34,818 bases of DNA from Terribium retamae (lineage in GTDB: Bacteria > Pseudomonadota > Alphaproteobacteria > Rhizobiales > Rhizobiaceae), in assembly GCF_022347545.1 (NCBI RefSeq), contig NZ_JAKREW010000043.1, positions 1-34,818 of the forward strand, read 5' to 3'. Below, one piece after another: positions 16,496 through 25,476 of this stretch. The translations under genes were made by a program, and so were the position numbers. Every line of letters begins with the position of its first letter. Positions within the stretch are counted from its first letter, which is position 1. The notes beneath the pieces are model-generated. The model was given only the letters and a program-made list of their open reading frames with translations. It was not told the DNA's origin and did not search any database.

Positions 16496-17464
16496 TCAGA
16501 CAACACGATCGGGGATGGGCTCCCCGGCAAAGAAGGCGGAGATGTTGTCGACCACCTTCATGCCCATGGCGACACGGGTCTCTTCGGTCGCACTGCCCAG
16601 ATGCGGCAACAGAACGGTGTTTTCCAGCCGGATCAACCGTTCCGGAACCTGTGGTTCCTGAGCGAAGACATCGAGCCCCGCGCCAGCGATCACACCACCC
16701 TCCAGCGCATCGGCGAGCGCGATCTCGTCGACCACGTCGCCGCGCGCGGTATTGATCAGGAAGGCGCTCTTCTTCATGCGACCGAGCCGCTCGGCATTTA
16801 TTAGGTTGCGGTTCTCGGCACCTCCAGGACAATGCAGCGAGACGAAATCGGCCTGTTCGAGCACGTCTTCGATCGACGGCAACTGCACGGCACTCATCGC
16901 ACGCGTCTCCTCATCGTCAACGCGCGAGCGGTTGAAGAAGACCACCTTCATGCCGAAGCCGAAATGCGCGCGGCGCGCGGTCGCCTTGCCGATACGCCCC
17001 ATGCCGATGATGCCGATCGTCTTGCCGGTCACCTTGGCACCGATCATGTGGGTCGGACACCAGCCTTTCCACGCGCCTGAGCGAAGCTGTCGCTCGCCCT
17101 CCCCGGTGCGACGGGCGACGGCAAGCAGCAGGCTCATCGCGATATCAGCCGTGCAGTCGGTCAGCACGCCTGGCGTGTTGGTCACCGCGATGCCGCGCCG
17201 CTTCGCCGCCCCGATGTCGATGTGGCTGAAACCGACACCGAAATTGCCGATGATCTTGGCGCGCAGTTCTTCGTCGGGAAAAATCTCGGCCGGCAATTTG
17301 TCGCTGACGGTCGGCAGCACGGCATCAAAATTCAGCAGGGCCGCCTTGAGCTGCGTGGCGGTGAATGGAATGTCGCCCGCATTGAGCGTGGTATCGAAGC
17401 GCTCGGCAAGCACCTGTTCGACGGCGGCCGGCCACTTCCGGGTGACGATCACGCGTGGCTTCAT
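16496..17464 (-). CDS. hprA: D-2-hydroxyacid dehydrogenase, probable hydroxypyruvate reductase
   Basis: A 322-residue NAD(P)-dependent D-2-hydroxyacid dehydrogenase. It shows GVGFSHID, the Rossmann motif GIIGMGRIG, the catalytic Arg in NTARGDVVDE, Glu in FAQEPQVP and His in LLPHLGSATEETR. In the serine cycle it reduces hydroxypyruvate (made by SgaA) to D-glycerate. The family also acts on glyoxylate, so substrate choice comes from the operon. The ATG at 17464 has AGGAG upstream. It is the last gene of the sgaA-mcl-mtkA-mtkB-hprA run, 70 bases after mtkB. Confidence 0.88.
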   Translation of the reverse strand: MKPRVIVTRKWPAAVEQVLAERFDTTLNAGDIPFTATQLKAALLNFDAVLPTVSDKLPAEIFPDEELRAKIIGNFGVGFSHIDIGAAKRRGIAVTNTPGVLTDCTADIAMSLLLAVARRTGEGERQLRSGAWKGWCPTHMIGAKVTGKTIGIIGMGRIGKATARRAHFGFGMKVVFFNRSRVDDEETRAMSAVQLPSIEDVLEQADFVSLHCPGGAENRNLINAERLGRMKKSAFLINTARGDVVDEIALADALEGGVIAGAGLDVFAQEPQVPERLIRLENTVLLPHLGSATEETRVAMGMKVVDNISAFFAGEPIPDRVV

Positions 17465-17534
17465 CGATTGCTCCTGCATGGCTGGGGCGGCCCCGGGGAC
17501 CGGCACCGCCCCTCAAGACGATATATCGACCTGT

Positions 17535-18434
17535 TTAGGCTGCTTTGCGCTGCTCGGCCAGCACGCCTGCGACGGTTGGTCCGAAAGAGGCAGGCGTCGC
17601 CACGATGGTCACGCCAGCGTCGCGCAGGATCTCCACCTTTTCCTGTGCGGATTCGCCAAAGGCGGAAATGATCGCACCGGCATGGCCCATGCGTTTGCCC
17701 TTCGGTGCGGACAAGCCGGCAATGTAGGCGATCAGCGGCTTCTTCATATTGGTCTTGGCCCATTCGGCAGCTTCCGCCTCCTGCGGCCCGCCGATCTCGC
17801 CGATCATGACCACCGCATCGGTCTCGTCGTCTTTCTCGAAGAGTTCGAGAATATCCTTGAACGACGAACCGTTGATCGGATCACCACCGATCCCGACACT
17901 GGTTGACACACCTATTCCCAGCGCCTTCATCTGCGAGGCAGCTTCATATCCGAGCGTACCCGAGCGGCCGACGATGCCGACGCGGCCAGGCAGGTAGATC
18001 GAGCCCGGCATGATCCCCATCAGTGCCTGACCCGGCGTGATCACACCCGCGCAGTTCGGGCCGATCAGCGTCATGCGATCCTCGCGGCGATAGCGCAGCA
18101 TGTAGCGCTTCACCCGCATCATGTCCTGGGAAGGGATGCCGTCGGTGATGCAGACGCAGAGTTTGATGCCGGCGTCAGCCGCTTCCATGATCGAGTCGGC
18201 CGCGAAGGGCGGCGGCACGAACACGATGCTGGCCTCTGCGCCGGTCTCGCGCACCGCACCCTTGACTGTGTTGAAAACCGGAATGCCTTGCTGCGACTGG
18301 CCACCTTTGCCGGGTGTCACGCCGCCGACCACGTTGGTGCCGTAGCGCTTCATGTCCTCGGCATGGAAGGAACCGATCTTGCCGGTGAGACCCTGGACGA
18401 TGACCTTCGTATTGCGATTGAGCAGAACTGACAT
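17535..18434 (-). CDS. mtkB: Malate-CoA ligase (malate thiokinase) small subunit
   Basis: A 299-residue protein of the succinyl-CoA synthetase alpha type. It shows the CoA-binding N-terminal part (VQGLTGKIGSFHAEDM), GPNCAGVITPG, VGIVGRSGTLGYE, and the phosphohistidine loop GHAGAII. With MtkA it makes malyl-CoA from malate, ATP and CoA. It cannot be separated from SucD by motif alone, but its neighbours mcl and sgaA, rather than sucAB or mdh, point to malate. A GGGAGGA site lies before the ATG, and the gap to mtkA is 11 bases. Confidence 0.9.
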   Translation of the reverse strand: MSVLLNRNTKVIVQGLTGKIGSFHAEDMKRYGTNVVGGVTPGKGGQSQQGIPVFNTVKGAVRETGAEASIVFVPPPFAADSIMEAADAGIKLCVCITDGIPSQDMMRVKRYMLRYRREDRMTLIGPNCAGVITPGQALMGIMPGSIYLPGRVGIVGRSGTLGYEAASQMKALGIGVSTSVGIGGDPINGSSFKDILELFEKDDETDAVVMIGEIGGPQEAEAAEWAKTNMKKPLIAYIAGLSAPKGKRMGHAGAIISAFGESAQEKVEILRDAGVTIVATPASFGPTVAGVLAEQRKAA

Positions 18435-18445
18435 CCTGTCCTCCC

Positions 18446-19630
18446 TCAGCTGGCTTTCTTGAGTGACGCCTGACGCATTGCGGAAACCGCTTTTTCGGCG
18501 GCTTCGGCAAGCGTGTCGGCCACGATGATCGACTGGCCTGAGGCACTCAGGATGCGGCGCCCCTCCTCGACATTCGTACCGGCCAGCCGCACCACCAGGG
18601 GCACGTTGACGCCAACCTCATGGATAGCCTTGAGCACCCCCTCGGCGACCCAGTCACAACGGTTGATGCCGGCGAAGATATTGACCAGGATCGTCTCGAC
18701 ATTCTTGTCGGCCAGCACGGCACGAAACGCCTTGGCGACACGCTCCGGTGAGGCACCGCCGCCGATGTCCAGGAAGTTGGCTGGCTCGCCGCCGGCGATC
18801 TTGATCATGTCCATCGTCGCCATGGCGAGCCCGGCACCATTGATGATGCAGCCGATGTTGCCCTCCAGCCCGACATAGGACAGGCCGCGGTCGCTGGCGA
18901 AGGTCTCGCGCGGGTCTTCCTGGGACTTGTCGCGCAGCTCCGAAATCTCGGGGCGGCGGAACAACGCATTCTCGTCGAACGACATCTTGGCATCGAGCGC
19001 GACCAGGTTACCGTCGCGTGTCACCACCAGCGGATTGATCTCCAGCATCGAGGCGTCATAGTCGCGGAACACCTGGTAGCAGCCCATGATGGTGTCGGTT
19101 GCCTTGCCGATCAGGCTGTTCTCCAGTCCGAGTCCGAACGCGATCTCGCGCGCCTGGAACTGCTGCATGCCGACACCCGGATCGACGATGGCGCGGATGA
19201 TCGAATCCGGCTGGCGCTCGGCAATCTCCTCGATCTCCATGCCGCCCGACGCGGAAGCCACGATCATCACGCGCTCCGCTTTGCGGTCGAGCACGAAGCC
19301 GAGATAGATCTCCTGACGGATGTCGACGGTTTCTTCGATATAGAGGCGCGAGACCAGCTTGCCGCGCGGCCCGGTCTGATGTGTCACCAGCTTGCGGCCG
19401 AGCATTGCCTCGGCTGCATCGGACACTTCCTTATCGGATTTGCAGATACGGATGCCGCCGGCCTTGCCGCGCGCGCCGGAATGGATCTGGGCTTTCACCA
19501 CCCATTTGTCACCGCCGATTTCACGCGTGCGATACGCTGCCTGCTCGGGGCTGTAGGCGAGCCCACCGCGTGGAATGTGGACGGAGTGGCGCGAAAGCAG
19601 TTCCTTGGCCTGATATTCATGAATGTCCAT
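18446..19630 (-). CDS. mtkA: Malate-CoA ligase (malate thiokinase) large subunit
   Basis: A 394-residue ATP-grasp protein of the succinyl-CoA synthetase beta type. The N-terminus MDIHEYQAKELL and the AQIHSGARGKAGG segment bind nucleotide, and MLEINPLVV and FLDIGGGAS are further family motifs. The length equals the known methylotroph MtkA. It activates malate to malyl-CoA, the substrate of the lyase encoded just upstream. A strong AAGGAGGAG site sets the ATG at 19630. The gap to mcl is 13 bases, so the genes are surely co-transcribed. Confidence 0.9.
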   Translation of the reverse strand: MDIHEYQAKELLSRHSVHIPRGGLAYSPEQAAYRTREIGGDKWVVKAQIHSGARGKAGGIRICKSDKEVSDAAEAMLGRKLVTHQTGPRGKLVSRLYIEETVDIRQEIYLGFVLDRKAERVMIVASASGGMEIEEIAERQPDSIIRAIVDPGVGMQQFQAREIAFGLGLENSLIGKATDTIMGCYQVFRDYDASMLEINPLVVTRDGNLVALDAKMSFDENALFRRPEISELRDKSQEDPRETFASDRGLSYVGLEGNIGCIINGAGLAMATMDMIKIAGGEPANFLDIGGGASPERVAKAFRAVLADKNVETILVNIFAGINRCDWVAEGVLKAIHEVGVNVPLVVRLAGTNVEEGRRILSASGQSIIVADTLAEAAEKAVSAMRQASLKKAS

Positions 19631-19643
19631 CTCGAACTCCTCC

Positions 19644-20609
19644 TTAGTTCGGGAGCGCCTGGCGCGATCGCGCCGACTGCTCGATTGCTTCGTGCGTCAC
19701 CAGGACGTTGCGTGCCATGCGCTCAGAGGCGGCATCGATCATCTTGCCGTCCAGTGCGGCAGCACCCTTGCCCTGTTCTTCGGCTTCCTTCAGCACCTCG
19801 ATAATGCGCTTGGCCCGGGTGACCTCCTTTTCCGGCGGCGAGAACACCGCATTGGCGAGTTCGATCTGCGAGGGATGGATCGCCCACTTGCCTTCGATGC
19901 CGAGTGCTGCGGCACGGCGAGCTGCGGCCATGTATCCTTCGGGATCCGAGAAATCGCCGAACGGGCCGTCGATGGCGCGAAGTCCATAGGCACGGCAGGC
20001 GACCGTCATGCGCGAGAGTGCAAAGTGCCATTGGTCGCCCGGATAGTCGGGGTTCAGGCCGCCGATATTGACGGTGCGCGCCTTGCAGCTCGCGGCGTAG
20101 TCGGCGACGCCGAAATGCAGAGCCTCCAGCCGTCCACCGAAGGCGGCGATCGCCTCGACATTGGCCATGCCGAGCGCCGTTTCGATCAGGGCTTCCAGGC
20201 CGACGCGGGTCTTGTAGCCCTTGGCCATCTCGATCTGGTTGACCATGGCTTCGACCATATAGAGATCGGCCGGCACACCGACCTTCGGCACCAGGATCGT
20301 GTCCAGCCGGTCGCCGGCCTGTTCCATGATGTCAACGACGTCGCGATACATGTAGTGCGTGTCGAGGCCGTTGATGCGTACCGACACGGTCTTGCCCTTG
20401 GCACGCCAGTCGATGTCGTTCAGTGCCTCGATGATGTTCCGGCGCGCCCGCTCCTTGTCGGGCGGCGCCACCGCATCCTCGATGTCGAGGAAGACGAAGT
20501 CGGCTGCACCTGCCGCCGCCTTCGTGATCATCTCCGGATTGGAGCCTGGAACCGCGAGTTCGGAACGCTGCAGCCGCAATTTACGCAGATGATTGATGGT
20601 GTGGCTCAT
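19644..20609 (-). CDS. mcl: L-malyl-CoA lyase
   Basis: A 321-residue CitE-like lyase. It shows RSELAVPGSNPEM near the N-terminus, FVFLDIEDAVAP (metal-binding acid), SVRINGLDT, ILVPKVG, LEALIETALG and the KWAIHPSQI motif typical of the malyl-CoA lyase branch. It cleaves malyl-CoA to glyoxylate and acetyl-CoA. Glyoxylate then returns to serine metabolism through SgaA; acetyl-CoA is the net carbon product. A GGGAGGAG site precedes the ATG. It lies between sgaA (25-base gap) and mtkA. Confidence 0.92.
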   Translation of the reverse strand: MSHTINHLRKLRLQRSELAVPGSNPEMITKAAAGAADFVFLDIEDAVAPPDKERARRNIIEALNDIDWRAKGKTVSVRINGLDTHYMYRDVVDIMEQAGDRLDTILVPKVGVPADLYMVEAMVNQIEMAKGYKTRVGLEALIETALGMANVEAIAAFGGRLEALHFGVADYAASCKARTVNIGGLNPDYPGDQWHFALSRMTVACRAYGLRAIDGPFGDFSDPEGYMAAARRAAALGIEGKWAIHPSQIELANAVFSPPEKEVTRAKRIIEVLKEAEEQGKGAAALDGKMIDAASERMARNVLVTHEAIEQSARSRQALPN

Positions 20610-20634
20610 CGCGGATCTCCTCCCTAACCGCTGC

Positions 20635-21825
20635 TCAGGCGGCCTTGGCGACGGCGACCGCCTCGGCCAGGCGGAAATGTTCGAGCGCGGCCCCGACGCC
20701 GGAGCCCGGCGCCAGCTTCACGCCGCAGTCGCGCAACGCCATTTCGGCGGCCGACAGCGCACCGCACACCATCACCTCGTTCAGCCAGCCGAGGTGGCCG
20801 ATGCGGAACACCTTGCCGGCGACCTTGTTGAGCCCGACACCGAGCGAGGTCTGGTATTTGTGATAGGCGCGCTTCACCACTTCCGCGCTGTCGATGCCTT
20901 CCGGTACATAGACGGCGCTCACGGTGTCGGAGTGCCACTTACGCTCCTTGGCGCAGAGTTTCAGGCCCCAGGCATCGACTGCCTTGCGCACGCCTTCGGC
21001 GAGATGATGATGGCGGGCGAAGATTGCTTCCAGCCCTTCCGCCTCGATCAGGTCCAGCGAGACGCGCAGGCCGCGCAGCAACTGGGTTGCCGGCGTGTAG
21101 GGGAAGAAGCCGGTGTCGTTGGCGCGGATCATGTCCTCGAAGGAGAAGTAGCAACGCCGGCCTTTCGCTGTCTTGGCTGCAGCAAGGGCCTTCTCGCTGA
21201 CGGACAGGAAGCCGAGACCTGCCGGAAGCATGAAGCCCTTCTGCGAGCCGCTGACGGCACAGTCGACACCCCACTCCTCTTGGCGGAAATCGATCGAGCC
21301 GATCGACGACACACCATCGACGAACAGCAGTGCCGGATGGCCTGCAGCATCCAGAGCCTTGCGCACGCCGGCGACATCGCTGGTCACGCCCGTCGCCGTC
21401 TCATTGTGCGTGCAGAAGACCGCCTTGATCCTATGTTCCTTGTCCGCCGCGAGCCGCTCGGCGTAGATTTCGACCGGCACGCCGGCGCCCCACTCCACGT
21501 CGATGACGTCGACGTCGAGTTCCAGTCGCTCGGCCATATCGACCCACAGATGCGAGAACTGGCCAAAGCGCGACATCAGCACGCGATCGCCGGGGCTCAG
21601 CGTGTTTGTGATGGCGGACTCCCAGGCGCCTGTTCCGGAAGACGGGTAGATGAAGACGCGGCCGGTCTCGTTCTTGAACACGCGCTTCAAGCCTTCGAAC
21701 AGGCCGAGCGTCAGTTGCGGAAAGGTCGAGGCGCGCATGTCCTCCATGGCCAGGTTCATGGCCTGCCGAACGGCTTCCGGAACGTTGGTCGGCCCAGGAA
21801 CGAAGAGATGCGTAAAACCAGCCAT
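20635..21825 (-). CDS. sgaA: Serine-glyoxylate aminotransferase
   Basis: A 396-residue class V PLP aminotransferase. It opens with HLFVPGPTNVPE, has the SSGTGAWESAI phosphate-binding segment, FVDGVSSIGS with the ring-stacking aspartate, and the PLP lysine in SGSQKGFMLPAG. It converts serine and glyoxylate to hydroxypyruvate and glycine, linking Mcl and HprA. It is the first gene of the serine-cycle run, behind a leader of up to about 220 bases, with GGGAGGATCATC before the ATG. Confidence 0.93.
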   Translation of the reverse strand: MAGFTHLFVPGPTNVPEAVRQAMNLAMEDMRASTFPQLTLGLFEGLKRVFKNETGRVFIYPSSGTGAWESAITNTLSPGDRVLMSRFGQFSHLWVDMAERLELDVDVIDVEWGAGVPVEIYAERLAADKEHRIKAVFCTHNETATGVTSDVAGVRKALDAAGHPALLFVDGVSSIGSIDFRQEEWGVDCAVSGSQKGFMLPAGLGFLSVSEKALAAAKTAKGRRCYFSFEDMIRANDTGFFPYTPATQLLRGLRVSLDLIEAEGLEAIFARHHHLAEGVRKAVDAWGLKLCAKERKWHSDTVSAVYVPEGIDSAEVVKRAYHKYQTSLGVGLNKVAGKVFRIGHLGWLNEVMVCGALSAAEMALRDCGVKLAPGSGVGAALEHFRLAEAVAVAKAA

Positions 21826-22046
21826 GATGATCCTCCCGATCTGTCTGCGCCGGCTTCAAAGGGACCGGCAGGCATTCGGCGGGCTCCGCCGTGGGAAGAA
21901 TAATCTTTTCCTGGGCAACTCCTCACAACACCTGCCAAGGTGGAACCTTTCGCCATCTAGCGTCGGACCGAACCTGCCTGCCGGGTAGGCGAAACCCCAC
22001 CCCGGATGGGTTGACCACCACCCGAAACGCGGGCGTGTTGAAACAC
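21826..22046 (-). promoter_or_regulatory. Leader and promoter region of the serine-cycle operon
   Basis: This stretch between the sgaA start and the terminator of the upstream ALDH gene must hold the operon promoter. Two small hairpins lie close to sgaA: 21849-21853 with 21865-21869 (GCCGG/CCGGC) and 21878-21882 with 21886-21890 (GGCGG/CCGCC, 3-base loop). They could be part of a structured 5' leader, but they match no riboswitch I can name. No reading frame here looks real. Confidence 0.45.
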
Positions 22047-22076
22047 AAAGAAAACGGCGGACCGAGGCCCGCCGTT
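22047..22076 (-). terminator. Rho-independent terminator of the ALDH gene
   Basis: On the minus strand AACGGCGG-loop-CCGCCGTT (22053-22060 with 22069-22076) is followed by TTCTTTG. It lies 28 bases after the stop of the ALDH7 gene and isolates it from sgaA. Confidence 0.75.
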
Positions 22077-22104
22077 GCTGATCGTAATAGGAAACTGCGT
22101 GTAT

Positions 22105-23619
22105 TTAGTCGATGTCGAAGGAAACACCCTGAGCGAGCGGCAGTGCCTTGGAATAGTTCACGGTATTGGTCGCGCGGCGCATATAGGCTTTCCACGCATC
22201 CGAACCGCTCTCACGGCCGCCGCCGGTCTCCTTCTCGCCACCGAACGCACCGCCGATCTCGGCACCCGACGTGCCGATATTGACGTTGGCGATGCCGCAA
22301 TCCGAGCCGTCCGCGCTGAGGAAACGCTCGGACTCCTGCAGGTCGCGGGTGAAGATCGACGATGAAAGACCGGCGCCCACGGCATTGTGCAGGTCGAGCA
22401 CCGTATCGAAGTCGGAATATTTCATCACGTAGAGGATCGGCGCGAAAGTCTCTTCCAGCACCGGGCCAGCCTGCTCCGGCATCTCGACAAGGGCCGGACG
22501 CACATAATAGGCATCCGCATGGCCGTTCTCGACACGAGCTCCACCGGTGATCTTGCCGCCGTGCTCGCCAGCTTCCTTCAGCGCCTTCTGCATGCTGTCA
22601 AAAGCCATCTTGTCGATCAGCGGACCGACCAGCGACGAGGTCTCGAGCGGGTTTCCGACCGAAACGCTCTCATAGGCCTTCTTCAGCCGCGGAACGATCT
22701 GATCATAGACGCTTTCATGCACGAACAGGCGGCGCAACGTGGTACAGCGCTGACCGGCGGTGCCCATGGCCCCGAAAGCAATGGCGCGCAGCGCCATGTC
22801 GAGGTCGGCCGTCGGGCAGACGATGCCGGCATTGTTGCCACCGAGCTCCAACACGGCGCGGGCAAAACGCTTGGCCAGGCGGGGGCCGACTTCGCGACCC
22901 ATCCGGGTCGAGCCGGTAGCCGAAACCAGCGGCACCTTCGGATGATCGACCAGAACTTCACCGATCTCTCGCTCACCGATCAGCACCTGGGTAAGTCCAG
23001 CGGGCGCATCAGCGCCGAAGCGCTTGACGGCACGCGCGAAGATCGCCTCGCAGGCCAGAGCGGTGAGCGGGGTCTTCTCCGACGGCTTCCACACCACGGC
23101 ATCGCCGCAGACCAGCGCAAGGGCTGCGTTCCAGGACCACACCGCGACAGGGAAATTGAAGGCCGAGATGACACCGACGACACCGAGAGGATGCCAGGTT
23201 TCCATCATGCGGTGGCCGGGACGCTCGGTGGCGATGGTGAGACCGTACAACTGACGGGAAAGTCCGACCGCGAAATCGCAGATGTCGATCATTTCCTGGA
23301 CTTCGCCCAGGCCCTCCGACGGGATCTTGCCAACCTCGATCGAAACCAGCCGGCCCAGTTCGGCCTTGTGGGCCCGCAGTTCTTCACCCAGCAGCCGCAC
23401 CAACTCGCCGCGCTTCGGGCCCGGTACCAGACGCCAGGCCTTGTAAGCCTCATGCGCGGCGTCGATGGCCTTGTTGGCATCGGCCGCAGAGATCGTCTTC
23501 AGGGCAGCGAGCTGCTCGCCCGTCACCGGACTGCGTACCACCAGATCGCCGCCCGAAAGCGCGTCCTTGGCAACGCCAAGTTTCGCGAGCAGATCGGCGG
23601 CTTCCTTCGCAATCGTCAT
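22105..23619 (-). CDS. amaB: ALDH7-family aldehyde dehydrogenase (piperideine-6-carboxylate / aminoadipate semialdehyde type)
   Basis: A 504-residue NAD-dependent aldehyde dehydrogenase of the ALDH7 (antiquitin) branch. It shows the NAD-binding NFPVAVWSWN segment, catalytic Glu258 in LELGGNN, catalytic Cys292 in GQRCTTLRR, and the FAPILYVMKY region. The family oxidises aminoadipate semialdehyde/piperideine-6-carboxylate in lysine breakdown. A role in the C1 pathway is not suggested by its family. The ATG at 23619 has AAAGGGAAG upstream. It is a single-gene unit closed by a terminator. Confidence 0.88.
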   Translation of the reverse strand: MTIAKEAADLLAKLGVAKDALSGGDLVVRSPVTGEQLAALKTISAADANKAIDAAHEAYKAWRLVPGPKRGELVRLLGEELRAHKAELGRLVSIEVGKIPSEGLGEVQEMIDICDFAVGLSRQLYGLTIATERPGHRMMETWHPLGVVGVISAFNFPVAVWSWNAALALVCGDAVVWKPSEKTPLTALACEAIFARAVKRFGADAPAGLTQVLIGEREIGEVLVDHPKVPLVSATGSTRMGREVGPRLAKRFARAVLELGGNNAGIVCPTADLDMALRAIAFGAMGTAGQRCTTLRRLFVHESVYDQIVPRLKKAYESVSVGNPLETSSLVGPLIDKMAFDSMQKALKEAGEHGGKITGGARVENGHADAYYVRPALVEMPEQAGPVLEETFAPILYVMKYSDFDTVLDLHNAVGAGLSSSIFTRDLQESERFLSADGSDCGIANVNIGTSGAEIGGAFGGEKETGGGRESGSDAWKAYMRRATNTVNYSKALPLAQGVSFDID

Positions 23620-23802
23620 AGTCTTCCCTTTCGAACTTGCAGTGATATGGCGACAGCAGCTGCCATCCGCCACCCTGCCGCTCCTCCGGCAGGACTTTGC
23701 GGGTGGCATTACCCGTTTCGCACACAATCCGCCACCCCGGCATGGTCCAAGCCGGAGGCGTTGACGATTGATCCAGCAGGAAGGGAAATCGACTTCTGCA
23801 AG

Positions 23803-23822
23803 AAGGCGAACTAGCTCGCCTT
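23803..23822. terminator. Hairpin overlapping the ECF42 sigma gene stop
   Basis: AAGGCGA (23803-23809) and TCGCCTT (23816-23822) form a perfect 7-base-pair stem whose loop holds the TAG stop of the minus-strand sigma gene. On the plus strand it runs into TTTT; on the minus strand it is followed by CTTGC. It is probably the end of the sigma gene transcript. Confidence 0.5.
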
Positions 23823-25082
23823 TTCGGACCTGCCTTGCGAGGCCTCGGCCTTGAGCCGGTCGATATGCATGCGGATATGCGCGGCTTCGGCAGCGGTGTT
23901 GGCCAGCGCTATCGCCCTGTCGAAAGCAATATGTGCTTCGTCGTTGCGGCCAAGTTTCATCAAAAGCCCGCCTTTGAGGCCGAAGAAATGAAAATAGCCG
24001 GATAGCCGATCCGCCAAAGGTTCGATCATGGCGAGAGCTTCCTCCGGCCCGCGCACCTTGGAGACCGCAACCGCGCGATTCAATGTCACCACAGGCGAAG
24101 GCTGCATGCGCTCAAGCAGGCTGTAGAGCAGGTCGATCTCCTGCCAGTCGGTGTCCTCGGCCCTGGCGGCCCGGACATGCAGGGCGGCGATCGCAGCCTG
24201 CACCTGGTAAGGACCGGGCTTGCGATGACGCAAGGCTTTGTCAACGAGGGCCAACCCCTCCTCGATCAGCTTGCCGCTCCACAGCCCGCGATCCTGGTCC
24301 TCCAGCAGGACGATTTCGCCATTGCCATCGAAGCGGGCTGGCGCACGAGCATGCTGCAACAACATCAGGGCCAGCAGTCCCATAACCTCCGGTTCCGTCT
24401 GGAACAGTCTCAGCAAAAGCCGGCCAAGCCGGATCGCTTCCTCGCATAGAGGCTCCCGCGCCTGCGCTTCGCTGCTGTTAGTAGAATAGCCTTCATTGAA
24501 GACCAGATAGACCATCGCCATGACAGCCGCGAGCCGTTCAGATCTTTCGACCGCGCCCGGCGTCTCGAAAGGAACACCCGCATCGGCGATACGCGCCTTG
24601 GCTCGGGTGATGCGCTGCTCCATGGCGCTTTCGCTGACCAGGAAGGCGCGGGCGATCTGCTTGACCGAAAGACCCGAAACGATGCGCAGCGCGACCGCGA
24701 TCTGCTGGGTGGGCGGTAGATCCGGATGGCAACAGATGAACAGCAGCCTCAGGATGTCATCCCGGTAGTGCGCGCCGTCCAGCCGCTCGGCGATGTCGGT
24801 TTCGGCATCCTCGAGGTCCGATACCTGGTCCTCATCCGGCATCGCCGTCTGCTTGCTTCTCTTGCGCACCGCATCGATGCCGCTGTTGCGACCGACGAAG
24901 ATGAGCCAGGCAGCTGGATCACGCGGTGGTCCGTTCTGCGGCCAATTCTTCAAGGCACGCAGGCATGCGTCCTGGAAAGCTTCTTCCGCCGTGTCGAGAT
25001 CGCGGAAGTAGCGCAGCAACGCCCCCATGGCCTGCGGCCGCGCGGCGCTGATGACATTGCTTATCCAGGACAGGTCGCTCAT
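23811..25082 (-). CDS. ECF42-group RNA polymerase sigma factor with C-terminal TPR-like extension
   Basis: A 423-residue protein. Sigma region 2 is visible at about residues 10-75 (AEEAFQDACLRAL, then WLIFVGRNSGIDAVRKR). Region 4 lies at about 100-165 (LPPTQQIAVALRIVSGLSVKQIARAFLVSESAMEQRITRAK). After it comes a long helical extension of about 240 residues with the YLVFNEGY motif and TPR-like repeats near the end. This layout and the adjacent YCII/DGPF gene mark group ECF42, where no anti-sigma factor is known and the extension controls activity. It is coupled to the partner gene by an ATGA overlap. The signal is unknown. Confidence 0.9.
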   Translation of the reverse strand: MSDLSWISNVISAARPQAMGALLRYFRDLDTAEEAFQDACLRALKNWPQNGPPRDPAAWLIFVGRNSGIDAVRKRSKQTAMPDEDQVSDLEDAETDIAERLDGAHYRDDILRLLFICCHPDLPPTQQIAVALRIVSGLSVKQIARAFLVSESAMEQRITRAKARIADAGVPFETPGAVERSERLAAVMAMVYLVFNEGYSTNSSEAQAREPLCEEAIRLGRLLLRLFQTEPEVMGLLALMLLQHARAPARFDGNGEIVLLEDQDRGLWSGKLIEEGLALVDKALRHRKPGPYQVQAAIAALHVRAARAEDTDWQEIDLLYSLLERMQPSPVVTLNRAVAVSKVRGPEEALAMIEPLADRLSGYFHFFGLKGGLLMKLGRNDEAHIAFDRAIALANTAAEAAHIRMHIDRLKAEASQGRSEKAS

Positions 25083-25453
25083 GATTTTACCGCTGCAGGA
25101 CTGAAGATGGAAATGGGGCGGATCTCGTAAGAGCCGCCGCTTGGATTGACATCGGAAAGCTCGCGCGCGAATTCCAGAGCCTCATCGAGGTTTTCGACGT
25201 CGACCGTGTAGAAGCCGAGGAACTGTTCCTTGGTTTCGGCAAACGGTCCGTCGATGACAAGGGACTCGCCCTTTACCTTGCGCAACGTCGTTGCTGCCGT
25301 TGTTGGCAACAGCCGCGCCACTGGGCCGAGTTTGTTGGCTTTCGCATATCTCTGCTGGACGTCGAGCAGCTTGACCATGACGGCATCGTCCTGCTCCTTG
25401 GTCCAGGAACCGACGACATCTTCGGAAGCGTAGCAAAGAACGGCATAAAGCAT
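25079..25453 (-). CDS. YCII-related (DGPF-type) protein, partner of the ECF42 sigma factor
   Basis: A 124-residue YCII-superfamily protein with the diagnostic DGPFAETKEQFLGFY motif in the middle and a ferredoxin-like alpha/beta pattern. Such genes are almost always next to ECF42 sigma genes and are often their targets; the biochemical role is unknown. AAAGGG precedes the ATG, and the stop overlaps the sigma gene start. A candidate ECF-type promoter lies 24 bases upstream (25477-25503). Confidence 0.9.
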   Translation of the reverse strand: MLYAVLCYASEDVVGSWTKEQDDAVMVKLLDVQQRYAKANKLGPVARLLPTTAATTLRKVKGESLVIDGPFAETKEQFLGFYTVDVENLDEALEFARELSDVNPSGGSYEIRPISIFSPAAVKS

Positions 25454-25476
25454 GGGTGGCCCTTTCTCTCTCAGAG

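Noticed and set aside
17535..19630. Succinyl-CoA synthetase (sucCD) as identity of the two ligase genes
   Set aside because: The fold is the same, but the genes sit between malyl-CoA lyase and hydroxypyruvate reductase with sgaA, and have no TCA-cycle neighbours, so malate thiokinase is the better call.
21826..22046. Glycine riboswitch before sgaA
   Set aside because: I looked for the tandem aptamer pattern and its conserved core and did not see it; only simple hairpins are present.
22387..23814. 475-residue plus-strand open frame
   Set aside because: It is antisense to the ALDH7 gene, has no recognisable domain and is rich in Arg/His, as expected for a high-GC shadow frame.
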